Shown here: piece by piece, positions 49,118-57,748 of the stretch | Numbering within the stretch: the stretch's first letter is position 1 | Layout: each line of letters starts with the position of its first letter | Origin: Pseudomonas sp. PB120 | Lineage (GTDB): Bacteria > Pseudomonadota > Gammaproteobacteria > Pseudomonadales > Pseudomonadaceae | DNA: 64,000 bases | Direction: 5' to 3' | Assembly: GCF_009761815.1 (NCBI RefSeq) | Contig: NZ_RWIN01000132.1 | Coordinates: 27,234 to 91,233 of the forward strand | The notes under the pieces: generated by a model | Seen by the model: only the letters and a program-made list of their open reading frames with translations | Databases searched by the model: none | What the model was told of the DNA's origin: nothing | Program-made: the position numbers and the translations under genes

Positions 49118-51979
49118 ATGACCCTCAGCTCCGACCTGTCGGGCCCCACTGTGGAGCCCCGGGTTATCCGGAAACAGTACGCCATGGAAATGGCGGTCGA
49201 ACGCACGCGCCTGCTTTATCAGGGCTCGCTGCTGCCCACGCTTTTCATGCTGATTAATGGTCTGGTCTGCGCCGGTTTGCTCTGGAGCCCGCAGCGTTAC
49301 TTCCTGGTCAGCGTCTGGCTGGTGTGGCTGCTGTCGCTGGTGGCGTTGCGGGTGATTCAAGTCGCGGCCTTCGATTCGGCAATCCCCAACCGCCAGGCGC
49401 ATACCATCTGGTGGCGCATGTTTTTACTGGGCTCGGCCATGACCGGCCTGACCTTGGCCGGTGCGGGCATTGCGCTGGTGCCTGCCGACAACTTCATCCA
49501 GCAAGCCTGGGTCTTCGGCCTGATCGGCGCCGCCGCGCTATCGGCCAGCGTGGCTTACGCGGTCAGCCTGCCGGCGTTCCTCTCTTTCACCTTGCCGTGT
49601 CTGTTGCCGGCTATCGGCTATCTGTTCTGGGGCGGAGATGAGCAGGGACAGGGCTGGGGCTGGTTTGGCCTGATTTTGCTCGGTGCATTGAGCGTGGTGG
49701 CCTGGCAGGTCAATCGATTGATCGATCGCGGCCTGTTGCGGCGCTTCCAGAACGAGGCATTGATCGAGCATCTGCAGCAGGCCCAAAGCCGTAGCGACCA
49801 GCTCAACTTTGAACTGGCCAGAGAAGTCGAACAGCGCCGACGTGCCGAAAACGAATTGCGTGAAATTCAGACCGGGCTGGAAAGCCGCGTCGCCCAGCGC
49901 AGCCTGGAGCTGGATGCGGCAAACCAGGCCCTGAGCAAAAGTGAAGCGCGCCTGGCGATGGCACTGAAGGCCAGTGAGTTGGGGCTGTGGGACTGGAACC
50001 TGCAAACCGACGAAGTCCATCACACGCAACTCCAGGAGCTGTTCGGCCTGGAGCCGGAACATGTGACGGCCATGCTGCGTCACCTCAAGCCGCGCCTGCA
50101 CCCCGATGACCTGCCGGCACTTAAACGCGCATTGGTCGAGCATTTGAAAGGTCGCACCGACGATTACCAGATCGAATACCGCGTGCGCCATGGTGACGGC
50201 CACTGGGTCTGGATCGAAGACCGCGGGCGAGCGGTTGAGCGCAGCGAGTCCGGCCGGGTGATCCGTATGGTCGGCACCCGTCGCGACATCAGCGTCAAAA
50301 AAGGCCTGGAAGAGCAGCGCCAACTGGCGGCGACGGTATTCGAGGCGGCCAGTGAAGGTATCGTAATTTTCGACCCGAATTACACACTGATCGCCATCAA
50401 TCAGGCCTTCAGTCGTGTCACCGGCTATGACATCGACGACATGATCGGGCGCAATGTGATGGAGTTGCCCTGCAGTCGTGACGCCCGCCGGCACTACGGC
50501 GCGATTCACCAGGCCCTGGAGCAGCACGGCGGTTGGCAGGGTGAGCTGGTGGAAACTCGCAAAAATGGCGAAATGTACCCGCAATGGCTGCAACTGAGTG
50601 CCGTGCGCGATGACCGGGGCAATGTCAGTCATATCGTTGGTTTCTTCGCCGATCTGTCGGCCCGGCGCGAATCCGAAGAGCGCATGCGTTACTTGACGCA
50701 TTACGACGAACTCACCGGCCTGGCCAACCGTTCGCTGTTCCGTGAACGACTCAGCGAAGCCCACCAGCGAGTGCGGCAGGGCAGTCATCGCAATCTGGCG
50801 CTGCTGCACATCAATCTGGATCGTTTCAAGCTGCTCAACGACAGCCTTGGCCATGAGATCGCTGACCAGCTTTTGCAGAAAATGGCTCGGCGGCTGGTCA
50901 ATGCGTTGCCTGAGGCAGACACCATCGCACGGTTGTCCGGTGATGAATTCGCGGTGCTGTTCAACGCCTATGGCAATCTGTCGAGCCTGGCGCGGGTGGC
51001 GACACGTTTGTCGGCCAAGCTGTGTGTGCCGCTGACCATCGACGGCCATGAGTTGGTCGTCAGCGCCTCCATGGGCATCAGCATGTTGCCGGACAACGCC
51101 CGGGAAATTTCCGCGTTGGTCAGCCAGTCGAACATGGCCATGCAGCACGCCAAACACTTGGGCGGTAATAATTTCCAGTTCTACACCGACAGCCTCCAGG
51201 CCAGCACGCTGGAACGTCTGCAACTGGAAAACCAGCTACGCAAAGCCATCGACGAGAAGCAGTTGAAGGTGTTCTACCAACCGAAACTGTGCCTGGCCTC
51301 GGGAAAATTGAATGCCGCGGAAGCGCTGGTACGCTGGGATCATCCGACCATGGGCCGCGTGCCGCCGGGGGATTTCATTGGTCTGGCCGAGGAAACCGGG
51401 CTGATCGGCCCTATCGGCGAGTTCGTCCTGCGTCAGGCGTGTTGGCAAGCCTGCGAGTGGCAACGGCAAGGGCTTGAGCCGATTCGGGTGTCGGTCAACC
51501 TGTCGGTGCACCAATTGCGTCAGGGCAAACTGGTCAGCCTGGTGCGTCAGGTGCTGGAGGAAACCGGTCTGGCGCCGCATTACCTGGAGCTGGAGCTGAC
51601 CGAAAGCCAGTTGCTGGACAGTGTCGAGCACATCATCGCGACCTTCCAGCAGTTGCGAGATCTGGGGGTGAAACTGGCGATCGATGATTTTGGCACCGGT
51701 TATTCGTCCCTGAGCTACCTCAAGCGCATCCCGGTGGATTACGTGAAGATCGATCAGGCTTTCATTCGTGGTTTGGGGGAGGGCAGCGAGGATGCCGCGA
51801 TCACTCGGGCGATCATTGCCATGGCGCATGGTTTGTCGTTGAAAGTGGTGGCAGAAGGCGTGGAGCGGCAAGAACAGCTTGAATTCCTGAAAGGCGAACA
51901 CTGCGATGAAGTGCAGGGCTATTTGATCAGTCGCCCGATCGAGGCTGAGTCGCTTGCGAGTTTGTTACGAGAGCAATAA
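49118..51979 (+). CDS. Membrane PAS-GGDEF-EAL cyclic-di-GMP protein
   Basis: A 953-residue signalling protein. Residues about 35-200 hold several membrane helices, about 225-275 a coiled coil, then two PAS domains (starting near LAMALKASELGLWDWNL and TVFEAASEGIVIFDPNY). The GGDEF domain has SGDEF (607-611) in place of GGDEF, so cyclase activity may be weak or lost; the EAL domain is intact (EALVRW at 735-740, DDFGTGYSSLSYLKRIPVDYVKID). Net cyclic-di-GMP degradation is likely. I start at ATG 49118; the frame is open upstream past uvrD but without conservation. Divergent from uvrD. Confidence 0.87.
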   Translation: MTLSSDLSGPTVEPRVIRKQYAMEMAVERTRLLYQGSLLPTLFMLINGLVCAGLLWSPQRYFLVSVWLVWLLSLVALRVIQVAAFDSAIPNRQAHTIWWRMFLLGSAMTGLTLAGAGIALVPADNFIQQAWVFGLIGAAALSASVAYAVSLPAFLSFTLPCLLPAIGYLFWGGDEQGQGWGWFGLILLGALSVVAWQVNRLIDRGLLRRFQNEALIEHLQQAQSRSDQLNFELAREVEQRRRAENELREIQTGLESRVAQRSLELDAANQALSKSEARLAMALKASELGLWDWNLQTDEVHHTQLQELFGLEPEHVTAMLRHLKPRLHPDDLPALKRALVEHLKGRTDDYQIEYRVRHGDGHWVWIEDRGRAVERSESGRVIRMVGTRRDISVKKGLEEQRQLAATVFEAASEGIVIFDPNYTLIAINQAFSRVTGYDIDDMIGRNVMELPCSRDARRHYGAIHQALEQHGGWQGELVETRKNGEMYPQWLQLSAVRDDRGNVSHIVGFFADLSARRESEERMRYLTHYDELTGLANRSLFRERLSEAHQRVRQGSHRNLALLHINLDRFKLLNDSLGHEIADQLLQKMARRLVNALPEADTIARLSGDEFAVLFNAYGNLSSLARVATRLSAKLCVPLTIDGHELVVSASMGISMLPDNAREISALVSQSNMAMQHAKHLGGNNFQFYTDSLQASTLERLQLENQLRKAIDEKQLKVFYQPKLCLASGKLNAAEALVRWDHPTMGRVPPGDFIGLAEETGLIGPIGEFVLRQACWQACEWQRQGLEPIRVSVNLSVHQLRQGKLVSLVRQVLEETGLAPHYLELELTESQLLDSVEHIIATFQQLRDLGVKLAIDDFGTGYSSLSYLKRIPVDYVKIDQAFIRGLGEGSEDAAITRAIIAMAHGLSLKVVAEGVERQEQLEFLKGEHCDEVQGYLISRPIEAESLASLLREQ

Positions 51980-51992
51980 GTGATCATGAAAG

Positions 51993-52023
51993 ACCTTCCC
52001 GCTAATTAAGTTGGCGGGAAGGT
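51993..52023. terminator. Hairpin between the GGDEF/EAL gene and a convergent hypothetical gene
   Basis: ACCTTCCCGC and GCGGGAAGGT form a 10-bp stem with an 11-base AT-rich loop. There is no strong T-run, but the position between convergent genes suits a shared terminator. Confidence 0.5.
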
Positions 52024-52033
52024 AGTCGTGCTG

Positions 52034-52348
52034 TTAATTGGTGATCATAATATCTCGAATATGATGAATTTGTTCACCTTCGAAGAAAATACTGACACCG
52101 GTCACGTTGGAGTTGCCCAGTGCTTTGTATTCGACAACTTTATCTGTTACAACTTGCAGCGCAATGTCATCGGATTGTTCAAGTTTCAATTCCAGTCGAA
52201 GATCGAAGGATTTGTCTTGCAAGGCAGACATTACCAGCTTAGGTGTAATTCCAGTGTGCGCCACGGTGACAGTGCCGGTGGTGCGGAACCAGAGTGAGCC
52301 TGGCATACGGTTGATTTGTGCGGTCCAGTCTTTGGTTTGAATGCTCAT
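52034..52348 (-). CDS. Hypothetical protein, beta-rich, unknown family
   Basis: A 104-residue protein I do not recognise. It follows a good CAGGAG site. There is no signal peptide or membrane helix; alternating polar and hydrophobic residues (SLWFRTTGTVTVAHTG, VTGVSIFFEGEQIHHI) suggest a beta-sandwich. Base composition is clearly more AT-rich than its neighbours, and a 193-bp AT-rich gap without genes follows on its 5' side, suggesting recent acquisition. Confidence 0.65.
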   Translation of the reverse strand: MSIQTKDWTAQINRMPGSLWFRTTGTVTVAHTGITPKLVMSALQDKSFDLRLELKLEQSDDIALQVVTDKVVEYKALGNSNVTGVSIFFEGEQIHHIRDIMITN

Positions 52349-52541
52349 AGTGTGTAACTCCTGTAGTTAAGTTGCGTCCTGCCCGAGCAATATATCCAAC
52401 TGAACTGGTTTGCGGGAGTTATAAATAAAGTGTATTTGTAAGGCTATATGTTGAGTGTGGTTTTTACAGTGGGTGGTTTCAACTGGCGAAGTCCGAGTTC
52501 CCCGGGAAGATGGAGAACTCAAACTAACCATAAGAACGGCG

Positions 52542-53546
52542 TTAAGAAAGTTCGCCGCAAAGATCCAGTTCAACCAGTCGACGAACTTCAGCCACATCAA
52601 GTCCAGCCCCCAGCAACCCGTGCAACTTACCGAACGCTGCCTCACGCGTCATGCCGCCGCCCGAAAGCACACCGGCGCCACGCAAGCGGCTGCCCGCCTC
52701 GTAAACGTCCAGTTCGACGCCACCTTCATGGCACTGCGTGACCGCGACCATGACTACGCCCTTGTCCCGAGCCCGTTGCAGGCTGGCAAGAAACTCAGGG
52801 TCATCACTCGGCCCTGTACCGCTGCCGTAGCATTCCAGCACCAGGCCCTGAATGCCGCTGTTCAGCAGCGCATCAAGCTGTTCGGCACCGATCCCGGGAA
52901 ACAATGGCAGCACAGCGACTTTCGCCAATTGCTTGCTGCGGTTGTACAGCAGTTCTGTTGGCAGCGAAGCCGCCTTCACGCCCCCACCCTGACGCTTGAG
53001 CCGCGCAAACGGGTGCCGGCCAAAACTGCGGATTTTCGCGCAGCGCGTCGGGTCCAGCAGTTCGCCGTGGAAGTACAGATGAACCCCCGGCGCCAGGCCA
53101 TGGCCGAGGGCGACCAGCGCGCCGCTGAGGTTTTCCCAGGCATCGCTGTCGGTCACGCCTGCCGGCAGCATCGAACCGGTAAAGCACACGCGGGCATGCA
53201 GGCCGAGCAGTTGAAAGCCCATGGCCGCCGCGCTGTAGGCGAGGGTGTCGGTGCCGTGCAGAATCAGTACGCTGTCGCAGCCTTGCACATTCACCGCGTC
53301 GACCACCGCTTCACGCAGTTGCTGCCAGTACGCCGGGGACATGTTGGCGCTGTCGATCAGTGGCGACATCTCGTGAAAGCGCCATTGCGGCACCACCAGT
53401 TCGGGTTGGCTGTGCAGGTACTCGCGCATCCGCGCTTCGAACCCGGACGCAGGGGCCAGGCCATGCGCACTGGCTTGCATGCCGATGGTGCCGCCGGTGT
53501 AAAGCACCATGACGTGCTGGGCGGCCGGGTAGGTCGTTGAGTTCAT
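52542..53546 (-). CDS. ansA: L-asparaginase, type I-like
   Basis: A 334-residue asparaginase. The first catalytic Thr is in VLYTGGTIGM and the second in LHGTDTLAYSA; GSMLPAGVTDSDAWENL is conserved. No signal peptide is seen, so it should be cytoplasmic. It converts asparagine to aspartate and ammonia; the aspartase gene 262 bp upstream would further release ammonia and fumarate. Confidence 0.9.
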   Translation of the reverse strand: MNSTTYPAAQHVMVLYTGGTIGMQASAHGLAPASGFEARMREYLHSQPELVVPQWRFHEMSPLIDSANMSPAYWQQLREAVVDAVNVQGCDSVLILHGTDTLAYSAAAMGFQLLGLHARVCFTGSMLPAGVTDSDAWENLSGALVALGHGLAPGVHLYFHGELLDPTRCAKIRSFGRHPFARLKRQGGGVKAASLPTELLYNRSKQLAKVAVLPLFPGIGAEQLDALLNSGIQGLVLECYGSGTGPSDDPEFLASLQRARDKGVVMVAVTQCHEGGVELDVYEAGSRLRGAGVLSGGGMTREAAFGKLHGLLGAGLDVAEVRRLVELDLCGELS

Positions 53547-53598
53547 GGCGGTTCTCCGAATTCGATTGTGCGCATTTTAACCGATCAGCGGGATTCAG

Positions 53599-53701
53599 CT
53601 GTAGGAGCGATGCTTGCTCGCGAAGAATCGTTAACGATAACGCGTTTAACCAAAGGGGCCACGACGCCCTCAAGTTTTTCGCGAGCAAGCTCGCACCTAC
53701 A
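53599..53701. repeat. REP-type inverted repeat between asparaginase and aspartase genes
   Basis: CTGTAGGAGCGATGCTTGCTCGCGA is mirrored by TCGCGAGCAAGCTCGCACCTACA. The loop contains GTTAACGATAACGCG, shared with the element at 11421-11516. Confidence 0.8.
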
Positions 53702-53710
53702 AAAAAAAGC

Positions 53711-53746
53711 AAAAAAAAAGGGCCTGGAGAGTGATCCCCAAGCCCT
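53711..53746 (-). terminator. Intrinsic terminator of aspA
   Basis: Read on the minus strand, GGGCTTGGGGA pairs with TCTCCAGGCCC (with G-U pairs) around TCAC and runs into nine T. It lies about 63 bp after the aspA stop. Confidence 0.8.
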
Positions 53747-53808
53747 CAAAAGGTGAGAGGTGTCTAGTCCCTCGACCTGGTGAGCGGTGCTACAAGTAAC
53801 GCGTCGGG

Positions 53809-55233
53809 TCAGGCTTTAAGCGGAACCAGACGCGGAGCAATCATGTTTTCCGGGCGCAGGATGTCGGCGAGCATTTCTTCGTCGAGCAAACCTTCTTCGC
53901 GCACCAGTTCCAGCACGCCGCGGCCGCTTTCAAGGGCGATACGGGCGATGCGGGTGGCGTTTTCATAGCCGATGTATGGGTTCAGCGCAGTAACGAGGCC
54001 GATCGAATGTTCGACCAGTTCGCGGCAGCGCTCTTCGTTGGCTGTGATGCCGACGATGCAGTGCTCGCGCAGCATGTCCATGGCGCGTTGCAGCAGACGG
54101 ATCGAGTCGAAGATCTTGAACGCGATCAGCGGCTCCATCACGTTCAGTTGCAGCTGGCCGCCTTCGGCCGCGATGGTCAGTGCCAGGTCGTTGCCGATGA
54201 TCTGGAACGCAACCTGGTTAACCGCTTCCGGGATAACCGGGTTGACCTTGCCAGGCATGATCGAGCTGCCTGGCTGACGCGCTGGCAGGTTGATTTCGTT
54301 GATGCCGGTGCGTGGGCCGCTGGACAGCAGGCGCAGGTCGTTGCAGATCTTCGACAGCTTGACCGCGGTACGCTTGAGCATGCCGGAGAACAGCACGAAG
54401 GCGCCCATGTCGGAGGTGGCTTCGATCAGGTCGGCGGCTGGAACCAGCGGCTGACCGCTGATCAGGGCCAGGCGCTGAACGGCCAGGTGCTGGTAACGCG
54501 GGTCGGCGTTGATGCCGGTACCGATCGCGGTGCCACCCAGGTTTACTTCGGTCAGCAACTCGGGTGCCAGCGTTTTCAGGCGTGCCAGGTCTTCGCCCAG
54601 AGTGGTGGCGAACGCACGGAATTCCTGGCCAAGGGTCATCGGCACGGCGTCTTGCAGCTGGGTACGGCCCATCTTCAGAACGTGGTTGAACTCTTCACCT
54701 TTGGCGGCGAACGACTGGATCAGGCTGTCGAGGCTGGCCAGCAGCGCGTCGTGACCCAGCAGCAGACCCAGGCGGATCGCGGTCGGGTAGGCGTCGTTGG
54801 TCGACTGCGCCATGTTCACGTCGTTGTTCGGGTGCAGATATTGGTACTCGCCCTTGCTGTGGCCCATGGCCTCCAGCGCGATGTTGGCGATGACTTCGTT
54901 GGCATTCATGTTGGTCGAAGTGCCAGCGCCGCCTTGAATCATGTCCACCACGAACTCTTCGTGGAAGTCGCCGCGGATCAATCGTGCACAGGCTTCGCTG
55001 ATGGCAGCGTGCTTGGCTTCGCTCAGGTGACCCAGTTCGCGGTTGGCGTCAGCGGCGGCTTGTTTGACCATCGCCAGGCCGACAACGAGCTTCGGGTAAT
55101 GCGAAATCGGAACGCCGGAGAGACGGAAGTTATTCACCGCTCGCAGGGTCTGGATGCCGTAATACGCTTGAGCCGGTACTTCTAGTACGCCAAGCAGGTC
55201 TTTTTCTGTGCGGAAAGATGCAGCGGAGGACAT
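53809..55233 (-). CDS. aspA: Aspartate ammonia-lyase (aspartase)
   Basis: A 474-residue member of the fumarase/aspartase superfamily, converting aspartate to fumarate and ammonia. The signature GSSIMPGKVNP holds the catalytic Ser, and MIQGGAGTSTNMNANEVIANIALE is the aspartase-type substrate segment. I start at 55233 (MSSAASFRTEKDLLG), the family start; ATGs at 55245 and above are less likely. It is upstream of the asparaginase gene on the same strand but separated by a terminator and a REP element. Confidence 0.93.
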   Translation of the reverse strand: MSSAASFRTEKDLLGVLEVPAQAYYGIQTLRAVNNFRLSGVPISHYPKLVVGLAMVKQAAADANRELGHLSEAKHAAISEACARLIRGDFHEEFVVDMIQGGAGTSTNMNANEVIANIALEAMGHSKGEYQYLHPNNDVNMAQSTNDAYPTAIRLGLLLGHDALLASLDSLIQSFAAKGEEFNHVLKMGRTQLQDAVPMTLGQEFRAFATTLGEDLARLKTLAPELLTEVNLGGTAIGTGINADPRYQHLAVQRLALISGQPLVPAADLIEATSDMGAFVLFSGMLKRTAVKLSKICNDLRLLSSGPRTGINEINLPARQPGSSIMPGKVNPVIPEAVNQVAFQIIGNDLALTIAAEGGQLQLNVMEPLIAFKIFDSIRLLQRAMDMLREHCIVGITANEERCRELVEHSIGLVTALNPYIGYENATRIARIALESGRGVLELVREEGLLDEEMLADILRPENMIAPRLVPLKA

Positions 55234-55413
55234 GATAGAAATCATCTCGATATGGACCCGGTCTGTGCCGGAACACTGCAAATGCTAGGCTTGTGGAGAA
55301 TTTTCGGCCAATGCTGTTAAACACTGGCCTATGCATATTCGGCATAATGTCGATGTGACGCCGTATGTGCGGCGAGCGTGTGACCTAAATTGGTGCGTGT
55401 CCGGGAGGACGTG

Positions 55414-56325
55414 ATGAATCTGGAAAGTAAATGGCTCGAGGACTTCAGCGCCCTGGCCGCCACCCGCAGCTTCTCCCAGGCTGCCGAACGACGCTTCGTG
55501 ACCCAGCCGGCCTTCAGTCGACGGATCCGCAGTCTCGAGACGGCGCTGGGGCTGCAACTGGTCAATCGCTCACGCACGCCGATCGAGCTGACGGCGGCGG
55601 GGCAGTTGTTTCTGGTCACCGCGCGAACGGTCGTCGAGCAACTCGGCGAAGTGCTGCGCCACCTGCATCACCTGGAGGGTGGTCAGGGCGAGGTCATGCA
55701 AGTCGCGGCCGCTCACTCATTGGCGCTGGGTTTCTTCCCGCGCTGGATTGCGCAGTTGCGCAACGAAGGCTTGAACATCGCCACGCGGTTGGTGGCAACC
55801 AACGTGGGCGACGCGGTGCATGCCTTACGCGAAGGCGGTTGCGACTTGATGCTGGCGTTCTACGACCCGGACGCCGCGATGCAGATGGACCCGGAAATCT
55901 TCCCGTCCCTGCACCTCGGTCACACCGAAATGCTCCCGGTTTGCGCGGCGGACGGAGACGGCAAGCCACTGTTCGATCTGGAAGGAGATGCCAGTGTGCC
56001 GCTGCTGGCGTACAGCGCAGGTGCGTTTCTCGGGCGCTCGGTAAACATGCTGTTGCGCCAGCGAGCGCTGCGGTTTACCACCATTTACGAAACCGCCATG
56101 GCCGACAGCTTGAAAAGCATGGCGCTGGAAGGTCTGGGCATCGCCTGGGTGCCGCAGCTCAGCGTCCGCGCCGAACTGGCTCGTGGCGAACTGGTGGTCT
56201 GCGGCGGTCCGCAATGGCATGTGCCGCTGGAAATTCGATTGTATCGCTGTGCACTGGTACGAAAGGCCAACGTGCGGCTGTTGTGGCGCAAGCTGGAAGG
56301 CGGGGTGGCCAGTCCTGCTTCCTGA
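55414..56325 (+). CDS. LysR-family regulator, HypT/YjiE-like
   Basis: A 303-residue LysR regulator beginning MNLESKWLEDFSALAATRSFSQAAERRFVTQPAFSRRIRSLE, very like HypT (YjiE/QseD), the hypochlorite-responsive regulator of E. coli. Effector domain follows (AAHSLALGFFPRWIAQL). ATG 55414 after GGGAGG. It is divergent from aspA (180 bp), which may be a target; in other pseudomonads this pair is common. Confidence 0.83.
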   Translation: MNLESKWLEDFSALAATRSFSQAAERRFVTQPAFSRRIRSLETALGLQLVNRSRTPIELTAAGQLFLVTARTVVEQLGEVLRHLHHLEGGQGEVMQVAAAHSLALGFFPRWIAQLRNEGLNIATRLVATNVGDAVHALREGGCDLMLAFYDPDAAMQMDPEIFPSLHLGHTEMLPVCAADGDGKPLFDLEGDASVPLLAYSAGAFLGRSVNMLLRQRALRFTTIYETAMADSLKSMALEGLGIAWVPQLSVRAELARGELVVCGGPQWHVPLEIRLYRCALVRKANVRLLWRKLEGGVASPAS

Positions 56326-56373
56326 GCCGGGTGGAAGTCCATGCTAATAACTTTCGCCCATGGTTAGAGAATT

Positions 56374-56982
56374 TCAGTCGAATTGACTGAGGTAGTTCCG
56401 AATATTCTCTCGGTTCTTATCGCTGAAGCGGTAGGAATTGCCCCGTAAAGTAGTAGCCCAGTCAGCTTTCATGATCGTGTCATGCCACCAGCCGTCATAG
56501 ATGACATCCGCATCTTCGTGGGTGGCACCGAACATGTGACCAATTTCGTGTGCGGGTGCCATGTAGTAGAAGATCGAAGCTATGCCACTCTGGCCTTTGT
56601 GGATCGCAGCGCCGGCGACGCTGCTGTTGATTGGGTTGCGGGTTAACAACAGGAATTTGTTCAGGTCTGGATCGTAGGGTCGGATCTCTTCTACCTTCGA
56701 AGTAAACGCTTTAACCATTGCTTTCCACCCATGACCTGAATCGTAAAAGCTTTCATTTTTGTACTGGTAATTGGTCATTTCCGGTAGTGTGGATTTAGAG
56801 TTGAAAATAATCAGAACGCCACGACCGGATATTTCCTCAAGCTCGGTCTTTAGCCAGGCGAAATGGTCGTTGTAGAGCTTGTCTTTATCATACCCGTCGA
56901 GGTCGTCGTGTATGAATACCATCAAGCGGATAGGTTTTTGGGCCGAAATTGCTTTGCTTTGGTTTGTTTTATTGTTTTTCAC
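56374..56982 (-). CDS. Metzincin-type metallopeptidase, copy B (no clear signal peptide)
   Basis: A 202-residue protein with HEIGHMFGATHED, the HExxHxxGxxH-like zinc site (the third ligand is the last His), followed by a Met in WHDTIMKA that could be the Met-turn. It aligns along its length with the gene upstream (IRLMVFIHDD, VIYDGWW, YRFSDKNRENIRNYL). I start at GTG 56982 because AGGAG lies 6 bp before it; ATG 57090 is possible and would overlap the upstream gene by 20 bp. Neither start gives a convincing signal peptide. AT-rich compared with the neighbours. Confidence 0.75.
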   Translation of the reverse strand: MKNNKTNQSKAISAQKPIRLMVFIHDDLDGYDKDKLYNDHFAWLKTELEEISGRGVLIIFNSKSTLPEMTNYQYKNESFYDSGHGWKAMVKAFTSKVEEIRPYDPDLNKFLLLTRNPINSSVAGAAIHKGQSGIASIFYYMAPAHEIGHMFGATHEDADVIYDGWWHDTIMKADWATTLRGNSYRFSDKNRENIRNYLSQFD

Positions 56983-57070
56983 GCGGTGCTCCTGTTTGTT
57001 GTTTTCTGTTTGGGTTGAGAAATTTATTGTTTGTCGTGCTTCGGATGGCAGTGACGCTGGTCGGATGGTT

Positions 57071-57748
57071 TTAATACAGACTGTCGACATAAGCCTTGAT
57101 CCTTTTTTTGTTTTTTTCGCTAAAGACATAACAGTTTGAACGTAGTAGAAAAGCGGTCGGAAACATGAAGGTTTCACACCACCATCCGTTATAAATAACT
57201 TCGCTATCGTCATGGCTGGCATTGAAGGTATGCCCGAGCTCATGCCCGATTGCCTGCCTGCCTTCGAGCGCCGCGATTGCAGAGTACCCGGGTTGAGTCG
57301 CGAGACCTCCCATGCCGCCCAGTAGCGGGCTGCCATTGATGAAGTCATTGGTGATCAAGAGAATCCGGTCGTTGCGTGAAACGAAAAACTCACTGTTTTC
57401 ATGTCGTTCTTTTTTATAGGCCGTTGTGAGCTTTTCCCACTCTTCAAACATTTTGTTATGGTCGTCAGATTTGTAATTGAAGTTGGTATAGGGCGGCCGG
57501 TTTCGATCGAAGACCACATAAATTTTTCGACCAGTGATGCGCTCGAACTCGACGACAAAAGGGTGGATGTGATCAGCGTAAGTTGAACTTCGTTTCGATT
57601 CGGGAACATCGTCATGGAAGATTGCAAAAAGCCGGATCTGGTTCAGAGGGTCATCGTTGAGCGTATTGTCATTGTTTAGTGCGTGCGCGCTGATATTGAT
57701 GCTCAGGGTGGCGGCAAGGGTAAGTAATGCTTTTAACAGTGCGTGCAT
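57071..57748 (-). CDS. Metzincin-type metallopeptidase, copy A (secreted)
   Basis: A 225-residue protein with a signal peptide (ALLKALLTLAATLSINISAHA) and zinc site HELGHTFNASHDD, followed by VIYNGWWCETFMF with a Met-turn-like Met. IRLFAIFHDDVPESKR at the start and YVFSEKNKKRIKAYV at the end match copy B. Two cysteines (WWCET, SNCYV) could form a disulfide. Likely a periplasmic or exported zinc protease; substrate unknown. AT-rich composition suggests acquisition by transfer, then tandem duplication. Confidence 0.8.
   Translation of the reverse strand: MHALLKALLTLAATLSINISAHALNNDNTLNDDPLNQIRLFAIFHDDVPESKRSSTYADHIHPFVVEFERITGRKIYVVFDRNRPPYTNFNYKSDDHNKMFEEWEKLTTAYKKERHENSEFFVSRNDRILLITNDFINGSPLLGGMGGLATQPGYSAIAALEGRQAIGHELGHTFNASHDDSEVIYNGWWCETFMFPTAFLLRSNCYVFSEKNKKRIKAYVDSLY

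Noticed and set aside
53701..53719. A-rich tract as a separate feature or sequencing artefact
   Set aside because: It is explained as the T-tract of the minus-strand aspA terminator plus the end of a REP element.
56983..57348. N-terminal extension of metallopeptidase copy B over copy A
   Set aside because: Upstream of 57090 the frame is a shadow of copy A; the best ribosome site is before GTG 56982.
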